Shown here in pieces: positions 20,647 through 28,434 of a DNA stretch of 64,000 nucleotides. Source of the stretch: Shimia sp. R10_1 (GTDB lineage: Bacteria; Pseudomonadota; Alphaproteobacteria; Rhodobacterales; Rhodobacteraceae). Position 1 is the stretch's first letter, and each line of letters starts with the position of its first letter. The stretch lies in NCBI RefSeq assembly GCF_017744095.1, contig NZ_JAGHQX010000004.1:296309-360308 (forward strand), given 5' to 3'. Position numbers and translations under genes: made by a program. The notes under the pieces are model-generated. The model ran no database searches and was not told the DNA's origin. It saw only the letters and a list, made by a program, of their open reading frames with translations.

Positions 20647-21765
20647 TTACACCCGCATCGGCATCACAACATAGACGGCGGAGGTGTCATTGCCTTCGCG
20701 CATCAGAGTTGGGTCGCCTGCAGAGTTGAACATGAACACCGCGTTTTCGCGATCCACCTGGCTCGCGATTTCCAGCAGGTATTTCGCGTTGAAGCCGATC
20801 TCCAAGCGCTCGTCGTTATAGGCCACGACCAGCTCTTCTTCCGCTGCGCCGCTGTCTGGAGAGTTCACAGACAGCACCAGCCGGTCTTCGTCCAGTTGCA
20901 GTTTCACTGCACGGGAGCGTTCCGAGGAAACGGTCGCCACACGGTCCACCGCCTTGGCAAATTCCGCCGCATCCACTTCCAGTTTGCGGGTGTTGCCCTG
21001 CGGGATCACACGGCTGTAGTCGGGGAAGGTGCCATCAATCACTTTGGAAGTCAGGGTGATGTCAGGTGTCGCAAAGCGCACTTTGGTTTCACTGACAGAG
21101 ACCGCGATTTCCATTTCATCGTCGTCCAGCAGTTTGCGCAGCTCGCCCACGGTTTTGCGTGGCACAATCACACCGGGCATATCTGCTGCACCAGCAGGCA
21201 CATCCGTGTCGATGCGTGCCAAGCGGTGGCCATCGGTTGCGACCGCGCGCAGCGCCTTGCCGCCATCTGCATCCGCAACATGCATATAAACGCCGTTCAG
21301 ATAATAGCGGGTCTCCTCGGTGGAGATTGCAAATTTTGACTTGTCAAACAGCCGCCTCAGCGCCGGGGCAGGGGCGGAGAAGTTTGAAGTGTATTCAGAG
21401 GTCGCCATCACCGGGAAGTCTTCGCGTGGCAGCGTGGCCAGCGAGAAGTTGGAGCGGCCTGCTTCCACTGTCAAACGGCCAGCGGCGCTGTCGTCCGTTA
21501 GTGTGACAAGCGCACCATCAGGCAGCTTGCGCACAATCTCATGCAGAGTGGTTGCCGCAACGGTTGTCGCGCCTGCGCGCTCCACCATGGCGTTGGCCTT
21601 GTCCACAACCTCAATGTCAAGGTCGGTCGCCCGGAACTGGACTGTGTCCCCTTCCGCTTCGATCAGGACATTGGCCAGGATCGGAATTGTATTGCGCCGC
21701 TCAACGACAGACTGTGCTTGCGACACTGCCTTCAGCAGTACGGCGCGTTCGATACTGATTTTCAT
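20647..21765 (-). CDS. dnaN: DNA polymerase III beta subunit (sliding clamp)
   Basis: The 372-residue protein begins with MKISIERAVLLKAVSQAQSVVERRNTIPILANVLIEA and ends with SAVYVVMPMRV, both hallmark ends of the beta clamp; length is that of the three-domain family. It forms a dimeric ring that tethers polymerases to DNA, including the Pol IV encoded at 47.2-48.5 kb. I place the start at 21765, behind a GGAGGACG ribosome site, not at the upstream in-frame codon 33 residues earlier. A terminator lies between dnaA and dnaN, so dnaN probably has its own promoter in 21766-21880. Confidence 0.97.
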   Translation of the reverse strand: MKISIERAVLLKAVSQAQSVVERRNTIPILANVLIEAEGDTVQFRATDLDIEVVDKANAMVERAGATTVAATTLHEIVRKLPDGALVTLTDDSAAGRLTVEAGRSNFSLATLPREDFPVMATSEYTSNFSAPAPALRRLFDKSKFAISTEETRYYLNGVYMHVADADGGKALRAVATDGHRLARIDTDVPAGAADMPGVIVPRKTVGELRKLLDDDEMEIAVSVSETKVRFATPDITLTSKVIDGTFPDYSRVIPQGNTRKLEVDAAEFAKAVDRVATVSSERSRAVKLQLDEDRLVLSVNSPDSGAAEEELVVAYNDERLEIGFNAKYLLEIASQVDRENAVFMFNSAGDPTLMREGNDTSAVYVVMPMRV

Positions 21766-21880
21766 CCCATCGTCCTCCGATTGCCGGGAAGGGCAAATTA
21801 GCGACATCCCTTGCCGACACAAGTGTTTTGTTGGTTTTGTCGGCCACTTCTGAGGGGCCGTCAAGCGTATAGGGGTATGG

Positions 21881-21913
21881 AAAACGCCGCAGCCCTTGTG
21901 GGCGCGGCGTTTT
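21881..21913 (-). terminator. Intrinsic terminator downstream of dnaA
   Basis: AAAACGCCGC and GCGGCGTTTT form a 10-bp stem with a 13-base loop. It stands 36 bases beyond the dnaA stop codon, with a TTTT tail on the minus strand. Confidence 0.8.
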
Positions 21914-21948
21914 GGTAACGTATTTGGCGTTTGATGCGGATTTGTCGC

Positions 21949-23343
21949 TTAGGCTTCCAGCGCCCGGCGCAGCATTTCCAGATCTTCTGCGATTTGCCCG
22001 TCAGAGCTGCGCAGCTCTTCGATGCGTTTTACACCGTGCATGACTGTTGTGTGGTCGCGCCCACCAAAACGGCGACCGATCTCCGGCAGCGAACGGGAGG
22101 TCAGCTGTTTGCACAGATACATCGCCACCTGACGCGGGCGGGCAAAAGTACGCACACGCTTGGGACCGATCATATCCGACAGGCGAATGTTGTAGTGCTC
22201 TGCCACCTTCCGCTGGATTTCCTCAACAGAGATCTTGCGCTCTGAGGCGCGCAGCACGTCAGACAGACAGTCCTGCGTCAGCTCCATGGTGATCTCACGA
22301 CCCACCAGAGAGGCAAAGGCAAACAGACGGGTCATCGCGCCTTCCAGCACGCGCACGTTGGTGGAAATGCGATGGGCCAGGAATTCCAGCACACCCTCAG
22401 CCAGCTGAAGCTCAGGGTATTGCTCACGGTAGCTGTCGACTTTGTTCTGCAGAATGCCAAGGCGCAGCTCATAGTCTGTGGGGTGCAGGTCAACGACCAG
22501 ACCACATTGCAGGCGGCTCTTGATGCGGTCTTCCAGATCCTTGATTTCGCCCGGCGCGCGGTCAGCAGAAATGATGATCTGCTTGTTCTGATCCACCAGT
22601 GCGTTGAAGGTGTGGAAGAATTCTTCCTGTGTGCTGTCCTTGCCCGCGATGAATTGAACGTCATCCACCATCAGAACGTCAACAGAGCGGAACAGCTCTT
22701 TGAAGTCCATCATCTTGCGGTCACGCAGCGCTTGCACAAAACGGTACATGAACTGCTCTGCAGAAAGATACAGCACGTTCAAATCGGGGCGGTGTGCCTG
22801 CAACTCCCAGGCGATTGCGTGCATCAAGTGTGTCTTACCCAGACCCACACCACCATAGAGGAACAGCGGGTTGAAAGTTACAGGGCCACCTTCGGCCACA
22901 CGGCGTGCCGCAGCATTGGCCAGCTCGTTCGGTTTGCCGACAACGAAGCTGTCAAACGTGAAGCGCGCGTCCAGCGGGGCACCTGTCATTTCGGTTTCAG
23001 AGTGCGACGCAGTCTTTGCCGCAGCACCCGCGCTCACAGCTGCACCTGCTGGTGTCGCAGTCGCCGTTGCGGCGCCTGTGCTCACTGCGCGGCGCGGTTG
23101 CTGTGATGCAACTTTGAATTGCATTCTCTGCACGTCAGCGCCAGCCTGGTTCAGCTGGTGCAAGATCAAATCACCGTAGTTTTGCGACACGTAGTTGCCG
23201 ATGAAGTTGGTCGGCACATGGAAGGTGGCCACACCCTCGTTCAGCTCCGCTAGATCGACCGGCTCGATCCAGGTTTTAAAATTGTTCTGGCCAACCGTCT
23301 TGAGAAGGTCTTGCTGTATGTCGCCCCATTTTTCGTCGGTCAT
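21949..23343 (-). CDS. dnaA: Chromosomal replication initiator protein DnaA
   Basis: The 464-residue protein shows domain I (WGDIQQDLLKTVGQNNFKTWIEPV), a low-complexity Ala/Thr linker (residues 85-125), the AAA+ core starting at RFTFDSFVVGKPNELANAAA with Walker A GGVGLGKTH near residue 164 and the sensor/arginine parts, and domain IV with the DnaA signature GGRDHTTVMHGVKRIEEL. It binds DnaA boxes and opens the origin. It is preceded by 760 bases of non-coding DNA with DnaA-box-like sites and dyads, and followed by a terminator before dnaN. Confidence 0.98.
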   Translation of the reverse strand: MTDEKWGDIQQDLLKTVGQNNFKTWIEPVDLAELNEGVATFHVPTNFIGNYVSQNYGDLILHQLNQAGADVQRMQFKVASQQPRRAVSTGAATATATPAGAAVSAGAAAKTASHSETEMTGAPLDARFTFDSFVVGKPNELANAAARRVAEGGPVTFNPLFLYGGVGLGKTHLMHAIAWELQAHRPDLNVLYLSAEQFMYRFVQALRDRKMMDFKELFRSVDVLMVDDVQFIAGKDSTQEEFFHTFNALVDQNKQIIISADRAPGEIKDLEDRIKSRLQCGLVVDLHPTDYELRLGILQNKVDSYREQYPELQLAEGVLEFLAHRISTNVRVLEGAMTRLFAFASLVGREITMELTQDCLSDVLRASERKISVEEIQRKVAEHYNIRLSDMIGPKRVRTFARPRQVAMYLCKQLTSRSLPEIGRRFGGRDHTTVMHGVKRIEELRSSDGQIAEDLEMLRRALEA

Positions 23344-23547
23344 CTGTTCCCGTGTTCCTTCAAACGTTCCGTCGCGCCGGGCTTTGCCCAGTCTTAGTCT
23401 TGTCCCATGATCACGTCGTCTGAAGGCCTTAACGGCAACAAATTAGACATAGCCCTACCGTTCCGGGAGTCCCAGATCCCAGGTAGAGTGCGTCTAACGC
23501 GCAAGCGCAGATTTGTCGGAACAGCATACACCCCACCAACTGATAAA

Positions 23548-23566
23548 GTTACATCCATGATGTAAC
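23548..23566. promoter_or_regulatory. Operator-like dyad upstream of dnaA
   Basis: GTTACAT, 5-base spacer, ATGTAAC: a perfect 7-bp inverted repeat about 205 bases before the dnaA start. It could be a regulator site in the dnaA promoter region. The binding protein is unknown. Confidence 0.4.
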
Positions 23567-23923
23567 CGGATCAGCTGGCTGGCATGGCAAAGCCATAGCG
23601 TGTCAGCGTCTGTCCCCCCCAAGGCGATGTGAATCGCTGTCAGAACCTAGCAAGCTGGTGCTCACGCGAGCAACTGAACTTCGATCTTGACTCAGAGGAT
23701 TCAGAAAAAGAATCTATCCACAGGTGGGTAAGTTGTTGTGGGAAAATAGAAATTGCCATCTGGTCAAAAGGTGCGCGAATTTACCTTCTCTTAATGCGTG
23801 TATTTTATGAAAACTTTCGGCGCACACTATGTGGTGGCACGAAAGCACCGTTTTTTTATTGTTTCGGGGTCAGTTGCTCATCAGGCGCTGTGGCGTCCCT
23901 GCCACATGGGATGTGGATCGCAG

Positions 23924-23942
23924 CGATTCCCAAAAGGAATCG
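23924..23942. repeat. Perfect dyad between DnaA-box-like sites
   Basis: CGATTCC, spacer CAAAA, GGAATCG. It lies between the TGTGGATCG site and the TTATGCACA site in the dnaA-nth gap. Confidence 0.45.
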
Positions 23943-24104
23943 TTGGGAAGTTTGGCTTATGCACAGGGCACAATCCTGCCCCCGCAGAATTGCCGCAGCC
24001 TCATCCTTGGCAGGGGAACTTCTGACATAATGCAACCCTGAGCCGCAGTTACGGGACCTCTGCGGGGTTGTTTCACTGCGCGGCCCGGTGCAAAACAGGC
24101 AGCG

Positions 24105-24749
24105 ATGGCAAAGCAACTTGATTACCACACGATCCGTGAGATCTTCACGCGGTTTGAGGCAGCTGAAGCCCACCCCAAAGGCGAGCTTGATCACGTCAAC
24201 GCTTATACTTTGGTGGTGGCGGTTGCCCTGTCCGCACAAGCGACCGACGCCGGTGTAAACCGCGCCACCAAAGAGCTTTTCAAACTGGCGGATACGCCGC
24301 AGAAAATGCTCGATTTGGGCGAAGAGGAGGTCATAAACCACATCAAGACCATTGGGCTTTACCGCAACAAAGCCAAGAACGTGATCAAACTATCGCGCAT
24401 TCTGGTCGACCAATACGGCGGTGAAGTGCCCAACTCCCGCGCCGCATTGGAAAGCCTGCCTGGTGTCGGCCGCAAAACCGCAAATGTGGTTTTGAACATG
24501 TGGTGGCAGTACCCGGCACAGGCTGTGGACACCCACATCTACCGCTTCGGCAATCGCTCCGGCGTCTGTCCCGGCAAAGACGTGGTCGCCGTGGAACGCG
24601 CTATCGAAGACCAAATTCCCGTGGATTTTCAACTCCACGCCCATCACTGGATGATCCTGCACGGCCGCTATGTGTGCAAAGCACGCAAGCCACTTTGTGG
24701 CACCTGTCTCATCCGCGATCTCTGCCTTTTTGAGGACAAAAACCTATGA
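24105..24749 (+). CDS. nth: Endonuclease III (base-excision repair DNA glycosylase/AP lyase)
   Basis: The 214-residue protein has the helix-hairpin-helix with catalytic lysine (LPGVGRKTANVV, Lys124), the catalytic Asp in VDTHIYR (Asp142) and the C-terminal iron-sulphur loop with Cys191, Cys198, Cys201 and Cys207 (C-x6-C-x2-C-x5-C). The enzyme removes oxidised pyrimidines and nicks the abasic site. The stop overlaps the start of the following kinase gene by 4 bases (ATGA), so they are translated together. It reads away from dnaA. Confidence 0.97.
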   Translation: MAKQLDYHTIREIFTRFEAAEAHPKGELDHVNAYTLVVAVALSAQATDAGVNRATKELFKLADTPQKMLDLGEEEVINHIKTIGLYRNKAKNVIKLSRILVDQYGGEVPNSRAALESLPGVGRKTANVVLNMWWQYPAQAVDTHIYRFGNRSGVCPGKDVVAVERAIEDQIPVDFQLHAHHWMILHGRYVCKARKPLCGTCLIRDLCLFEDKNL

Positions 24750-25732
24750 AAAACTATCAAGTTGTCGGCATCGGCAACGCCATTGTTGATGTGATCAGCC
24801 AGTCTGATGACAGCTTTCTGGATCTTATGGGGATCGAGAAAGGCATCATGCAGCTTGTGGAAAAAGAGCGGGGCGAAATGCTCTATGCGGCGATGACCAA
24901 CCGCACACAGGCACCGGGTGGCTCGGTGGCGAACACGCTCGCGGGCCTCGGTGCGCTGGGCCTCTCCACCGCCTTCATTGGCCGTGTGCATGATGACGCG
25001 CTTGGCCAGTTTTATGCGCAATCCATGGAGATCGGCGGCACCGATTTTGTGAACCCGCCGGTGCCAGGCGGCGAGCTGCCCACCTCGCGCTCGATGATCT
25101 TTGTCTCCCCGGATGGCGAGCGTTCCATGAACACTTATCTGGGCATCTCCTCTGAGGTTGGCCCGGATGACGTTTCTGATGATGTGGCCGGTCAGGCACA
25201 GCTCCTGTTCCTTGAGGGCTACCTCTATGACAAACCCAAAGGCAAAGAAGCCTTTGAGCGCGCCGCCAAACTCTGCCGCGACGGCGGCGGCAAGGCGGGC
25301 ATTGCCCTGTCTGATCCTTTCTGCGTAGAGCGCCACCGCGACGATTTCCGCCGTTTGGTGAAAGAACTGGATTTCGTGATTGGCAATGAACACGAATGGG
25401 CCTCGCTCTATCAGACCGACCTCAGCACCGCGCTTGAACAGGCCGCTCAGGACGCTGGCATGGTGGTTTGCACCCGCTCAGGCAAAGACGTGGTGCTGCT
25501 CAGCGGCGAGGAAGAGGCCACCGTTGCGGTGAATGAAATTGTGCCAGTGGACGCCACCGGCGCCGGGGATCAGTTTGCCTGTGGCTTCCTCTATGGTGTG
25601 GCCACCGGACAGTCGCTGGAAACCTCCGGCAAAATGGGCTGCATCGCGGCGGCAGAAGTGATCAGCCACTACGGGGCGCGCCCGGAGAATGATGTGAAAG
25701 CTCTGTTCCAAAAGGCCGGTCTGCTCGGCTGA
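24746..25732 (+). CDS. PfkB-family sugar kinase, probably adenosine kinase
   Basis: The 328-residue protein has the two PfkB signatures: the Gly-Gly motif APGGSVANTLAGLGALG near residue 58 and the C-terminal DATGAGDQFACGFLYG near residues 269-284, which contains the catalytic base Asp. The N-terminus VVGIGNAIVDVI is typical of the bacterial adenosine/ribokinase branch. The family phosphorylates sugars or nucleosides with ATP; adenosine is the usual annotation for this alphaproteobacterial subfamily, but substrate is not proven here. It is coupled to nth by a 4-base overlap and is followed by the structured RNA/terminator region at 25777-25876. Confidence 0.85.
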   Translation: MKNYQVVGIGNAIVDVISQSDDSFLDLMGIEKGIMQLVEKERGEMLYAAMTNRTQAPGGSVANTLAGLGALGLSTAFIGRVHDDALGQFYAQSMEIGGTDFVNPPVPGGELPTSRSMIFVSPDGERSMNTYLGISSEVGPDDVSDDVAGQAQLLFLEGYLYDKPKGKEAFERAAKLCRDGGGKAGIALSDPFCVERHRDDFRRLVKELDFVIGNEHEWASLYQTDLSTALEQAAQDAGMVVCTRSGKDVVLLSGEEEATVAVNEIVPVDATGAGDQFACGFLYGVATGQSLETSGKMGCIAAAEVISHYGARPENDVKALFQKAGLLG

Positions 25733-25776
25733 CGGAACGTTTTGACTGACTCGCTGGTGGCACCTGAGAGGGGGGC

Positions 25777-25876
25777 ACCGGCGGCAATACTTGAAAAATG
25801 AGAAGGGGTCTCACTGTTGCCGCCGGTCGTTTCACGCGATGCTTGCGGGACTGTTAGGCCCCTTCTCTTCTTTTTC
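25777..25876 (+). ncRNA. Candidate structured RNA: interlocked inverted repeats ending in a terminator
   Basis: Stem A pairs ACCGGCGGCAA (25777-25787) with TTGCCGCCGGT (25817-25827), a perfect 11 bp. Stem B pairs GAGAAGGGGTCT (25800-25811) with AGGCCCCTTCTC (25856-25867), 12 bp with one G-U pair, and is followed by TTCTTTTTC. The order A5'-B5'-A3'-B3' is that of an H-type pseudoknot or of a terminator/anti-terminator pair. Inside the loop of stem A a small hairpin TGAGA/TCTCA (25799-25813) presents AGGGG, which the downstream CCCCT can reach. It begins 45 bases after the kinase stop and ends about 90 bases before the acyl-CoA dehydrogenase start. At the least it is the terminator of nth-kinase; it may be a small RNA or attenuator. 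I do not recognise a known riboswitch class. Confidence 0.5.
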
Positions 25877-25905
25877 TGACGTCGCGTAGATACCGGGGCG
25901 TAGAA

Positions 25906-25935
25906 TTGACAGCGCGCTGGCCTCCGTGCTCGCAT
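25906..25935 (+). promoter_or_regulatory. Possible sigma-70 promoter of the acyl-CoA dehydrogenase genes
   Basis: TTGACA at 25906-25911 and TCGCAT at 25930-25935 with an 18-base spacer. The -35 is perfect, the -10 weak. It lies just after the terminator of the preceding unit and before the first acyl-CoA dehydrogenase gene. Confidence 0.35.
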
Positions 25936-25955
25936 CTGCACCAAAGCAGGTGCAG
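25936..25955 (+). promoter_or_regulatory. Operator-like dyad before the first acyl-CoA dehydrogenase
   Basis: CTGCACC, 6-base spacer AAAGCA, GGTGCAG: a perfect 7-bp dyad directly after the putative -10 and just before the ribosome site. It could be a repressor operator or a 5'-leader hairpin. Confidence 0.4.
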
Positions 25956-25967
25956 GGATAGGGTACG

Positions 25968-27149
25968 ATGACAGAGCTGGAACAGTTTCGCCAGGATACG
26001 CGGCAGTGGCTGAACACCCATTGCCCACAAGAAATGCGTCAACCTATGGGGGAGTCGGATATTTGTTGGGGCGGGCGAAACTACGTGTTTCAGTCTTCGG
26101 CTCAAAAAGAGTGGCTCGACGTGATGGCCGCCCGTGGCTGGACCGTGCCGGCCTGGCCCAAGGCCTACGGCGGTGGCGGATTGTCAGGGCCAGAGCAGAA
26201 AATCCTGTCCGAAGAAATGGCGCGGATCAATGCCCGCCCGCCTTTGCAGAGCTTTGGCATCTGGATGCTGGGGCCAGCGCTGCTGGAATTCGGCACCGAA
26301 GCCCAGAAACGCAAGTATTTGCCGCAAATTGCGCGCGGCGAAATACGCTGGTGTCAGGGCTATTCCGAGCCGGGCGCAGGCTCTGATCTGGCCAGCCTGC
26401 AGACCAAAGGCGAGGACAAGGGTGATTTCTTCGAGGTGAGCGGCCAGAAGGTCTGGACCTCTTATGCCGATAAGGCGGATTGGATTTTCTGCCTGGTGCG
26501 CACCGAGCCTGAGGCCAAGAAACACACCGGGATTTCTTTCCTGATGTTTGACATGGCGAGCGCAGGGGTGACCACCAAACCGATCAAGCTGATCTCCGGC
26601 GCATCGCCGTTTTGTGAGACTTTCTTTGATGCTGTGCAGGTGCCCAAGGATCAGATCGTCGGCGCGCGGGGGCAGGGCTGGACCATCGCCAAATATCTGC
26701 TGACCCATGAACGCGAGATGATTGGCGGCTCCGATGCCGCGATCTTTGCCAAAACCGATCTGATCGCTGATGCGTCACAGGCCATTGGGCTCGATGACGC
26801 CGGGCGGCTGGAGGATCCGATGTTGCGCGCAGAGCTCGGGCGCTTTCTGGTGGATGAACTGGCCTTTGACGCCCATGTGGAGATGACCCGCGCCTACATG
26901 CGGGCGGGCCATGAGTTGGGCGCGCGCTCTGCGGAGTTGAAATACCTCGGCACCGAGCTCAACAAGCGCCGTCAAAGCCTGCGCGTGGCGGCGGGAGGCG
27001 CTGAGGATCTGGTCTGGGAAGGCCCTGCCAATGACGCGGGGCGGGCGGCGCAGGATTGGCTGCGCTCCAAGGGCAACAGCATCGAAGGCGGCACTTCCGA
27101 GGTGATGCTGGGCATCCTGTCCAAAGCCATTTTGAATTTGCCAAGCTAA
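25968..27149 (+). CDS. Acyl-CoA dehydrogenase, large-type subunit
   Basis: The 393-residue flavoprotein shows the acyl-CoA dehydrogenase folds in order: N-terminal helices, the FAD-binding text CQGYSEPGAGSDLASLQTKGED, VSGQKVWTSYADKADWIFCLVRTEP in the middle beta domain, and the C-terminal helical domain with SIEGGTSEVMLGILSKAIL, in which the Glu of IEGGT takes the place of the catalytic base of MCAD-type enzymes. These enzymes oxidise acyl-CoA to enoyl-CoA and pass electrons to ETF. The next gene, 10 bases downstream, is a second, degenerate-looking paralogue, so an alpha2beta2 heteromer like PimC/PimD (pimeloyl-CoA) or the steroid/cholate enzymes is likely. The substrate is unknown. Confidence 0.9.
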   Translation: MTELEQFRQDTRQWLNTHCPQEMRQPMGESDICWGGRNYVFQSSAQKEWLDVMAARGWTVPAWPKAYGGGGLSGPEQKILSEEMARINARPPLQSFGIWMLGPALLEFGTEAQKRKYLPQIARGEIRWCQGYSEPGAGSDLASLQTKGEDKGDFFEVSGQKVWTSYADKADWIFCLVRTEPEAKKHTGISFLMFDMASAGVTTKPIKLISGASPFCETFFDAVQVPKDQIVGARGQGWTIAKYLLTHEREMIGGSDAAIFAKTDLIADASQAIGLDDAGRLEDPMLRAELGRFLVDELAFDAHVEMTRAYMRAGHELGARSAELKYLGTELNKRRQSLRVAAGGAEDLVWEGPANDAGRAAQDWLRSKGNSIEGGTSEVMLGILSKAILNLPS

Positions 27150-27159
27150 GGGGGCGGAG

Positions 27160-28275
27160 ATGGAAATCTTAAATGACGATAACCAGATGGTGGCCGATGC
27201 CGCCACGGCCTATCTCAGCAAATCCCACCCGATCGCGGCGTTTCGGGCCTTGCGCGAACACGACGCTGCGCACGGCGACAACCGCGCGATCCTTTCCGAG
27301 TTCGCAGAGCTGGGATGGATGGGCATCCTGTTGCCCGAAGAGGTCGATGGCGCGGATTTTGGCGCGCGGGCAGCGGGCGTGATCGCAGAGGAGATTGGGC
27401 GCAACCTGACGGTGGCGCCGTTTCTCTCCACGGCGGTTCTGTCAGCGTCCCTCCTGCGTCAGACCGGCGGCACGGCGCTTGCAGAATGGGGTGCAAAGAT
27501 TGCGCAGGGATCCGCCATTGTTGCGCTGGCGCTGGAGGAGGGCGCCAAACACCGCCCTGGCCGGATCACAACCACATTGAGCCAAACGGGCAACAGTCTG
27601 GCCCTGACGGGCCGCAAGAGTTTTGTGGTGGATGGCAGCGGCGCAGACCGCTTGATTGTAGCGGCGCAGTCAGCGGAAGGGCTGGCGCTGGTTCTGGTGG
27701 ATCCGGCGGCCGAAGGGGTTTTGATCACGTCGCAGCGGCTGCTGGATGATCGCAATGCGGCGCTGGTGCACTTTGATGAGGTATCTGTGCCCAAGGCGGC
27801 GGTTCTCGCCACGGGCGCAGAAGCGCAAAAGGCCTTGGATCACGCGCTCTGTCTGGGCCGTGCGGTGGCCGCCGCAGAGCAACTCGGCGTGGCCAAGGCC
27901 GCCGCAGAACAGACCTTTGAATACCTTCGCACCCGTAAGCAATTTGGTGTGACCATTGGCCAGTTTCAGGCGCTTCAGCACCGCGCGGCGGATCTGTACT
28001 GTGAATTGGAACAGGTGGGCTCGCTCGTTGCCACTGCGCTCAACGCCATTGATGCCGGCAGCGCTGAGGCCGAGGCGCTCAGCCGCGCTGCCAAAGCCAA
28101 GATGGCCCATGTGGGGCAGCAGGCCACGGAAGAGGGGGTGCAGATGCACGGTGGCATCGGCATGACCGACGAGATGGACCTCGGGCTTTTCATGAAACGG
28201 GACCGCGCTTTGACGGAGTTTCTCGGTGACGCAGGCTGTCACACCGAATGGCTTTTGCGGCACCGCGGCATCTAG
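27160..28275 (+). CDS. Acyl-CoA dehydrogenase, small-type partner subunit
   Basis: The 371-residue protein has acyl-CoA dehydrogenase features (AELGWMGILLPEEVDGADFGARAAGVIAEEIGRNL; RTRKQFGVTIGQFQALQHRAADLY; QMHGGIGMTDEMDLGLFMKRD) but its end, ALTEFLGDAGCHTEWLLRHR, has no counterpart of the catalytic-Glu motif found in its neighbour. That pattern is typical of the second subunit of heteromeric dehydrogenases, in which active sites are formed with the partner. It is spaced 10 bases from the first gene and is probably co-transcribed. A LivH permease gene follows after about 160 bases. Confidence 0.88.
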   Translation: MEILNDDNQMVADAATAYLSKSHPIAAFRALREHDAAHGDNRAILSEFAELGWMGILLPEEVDGADFGARAAGVIAEEIGRNLTVAPFLSTAVLSASLLRQTGGTALAEWGAKIAQGSAIVALALEEGAKHRPGRITTTLSQTGNSLALTGRKSFVVDGSGADRLIVAAQSAEGLALVLVDPAAEGVLITSQRLLDDRNAALVHFDEVSVPKAAVLATGAEAQKALDHALCLGRAVAAAEQLGVAKAAAEQTFEYLRTRKQFGVTIGQFQALQHRAADLYCELEQVGSLVATALNAIDAGSAEAEALSRAAKAKMAHVGQQATEEGVQMHGGIGMTDEMDLGLFMKRDRALTEFLGDAGCHTEWLLRHRGI

Positions 28276-28434
28276 CAAGGGTTGAAGAGGCGCTAACCTA
28301 CGGAGGCGTATGTTAAATCGGGGTGACGTAACGGAGCTTTCCAAGAATTTGTCAGGTGTTAGGCTTGACGCAACAATATTACCTCCAGACACTGATCCCG
28401 GAAAGCTGACAAAATGTCGGCAAGGGAGGAAACA

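Larger units (their letters stand above)
23344..24104. other. Non-coding region upstream of dnaA; candidate replication origin and dnaA control region
   Basis: Between the divergent dnaA and nth genes I see no convincing coding sequence (a 133-codon frame at 23629-24030 has no family features). The stretch holds a near-match DnaA box CTATCCACA at 23714-23722, a TTATGCACA box at 23957-23965 that fits TTATNCACA, a partial TGTGGATCG at 23912-23920, a locally AT-rich part (about 23735-23870, including a run of T at 23851), a GTTACAT/ATGTAAC dyad at 23548-23566 and a CGATTCC/GGAATCG dyad at 23924-23942. These are what an origin next to dnaA would show, but they fall short of proof. Confidence 0.45.

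Noticed and set aside
23629..24030. Open frame of 133 codons in the dnaA-nth gap
   Set aside because: No recognisable domain, unusual residue composition, and it overlaps the DnaA-box-like sites and dyads.
24043..24065. CCGCAG ... CTGCGG hairpin before nth
   Set aside because: Short stem close to the start codon, no T-run, and no sign of a regulatory role beyond chance.
25669..26028. Minus-strand frame of 119 codons over the structured region
   Set aside because: It overlaps the kinase end and the dehydrogenase start and has no protein family features.
28335..28407. AGCTTTCC ... GGAAAGCT inverted repeat before livH of importer 1
   Set aside because: The arms are 57 bases apart with no supporting structure or T-run; it is likely to be chance.
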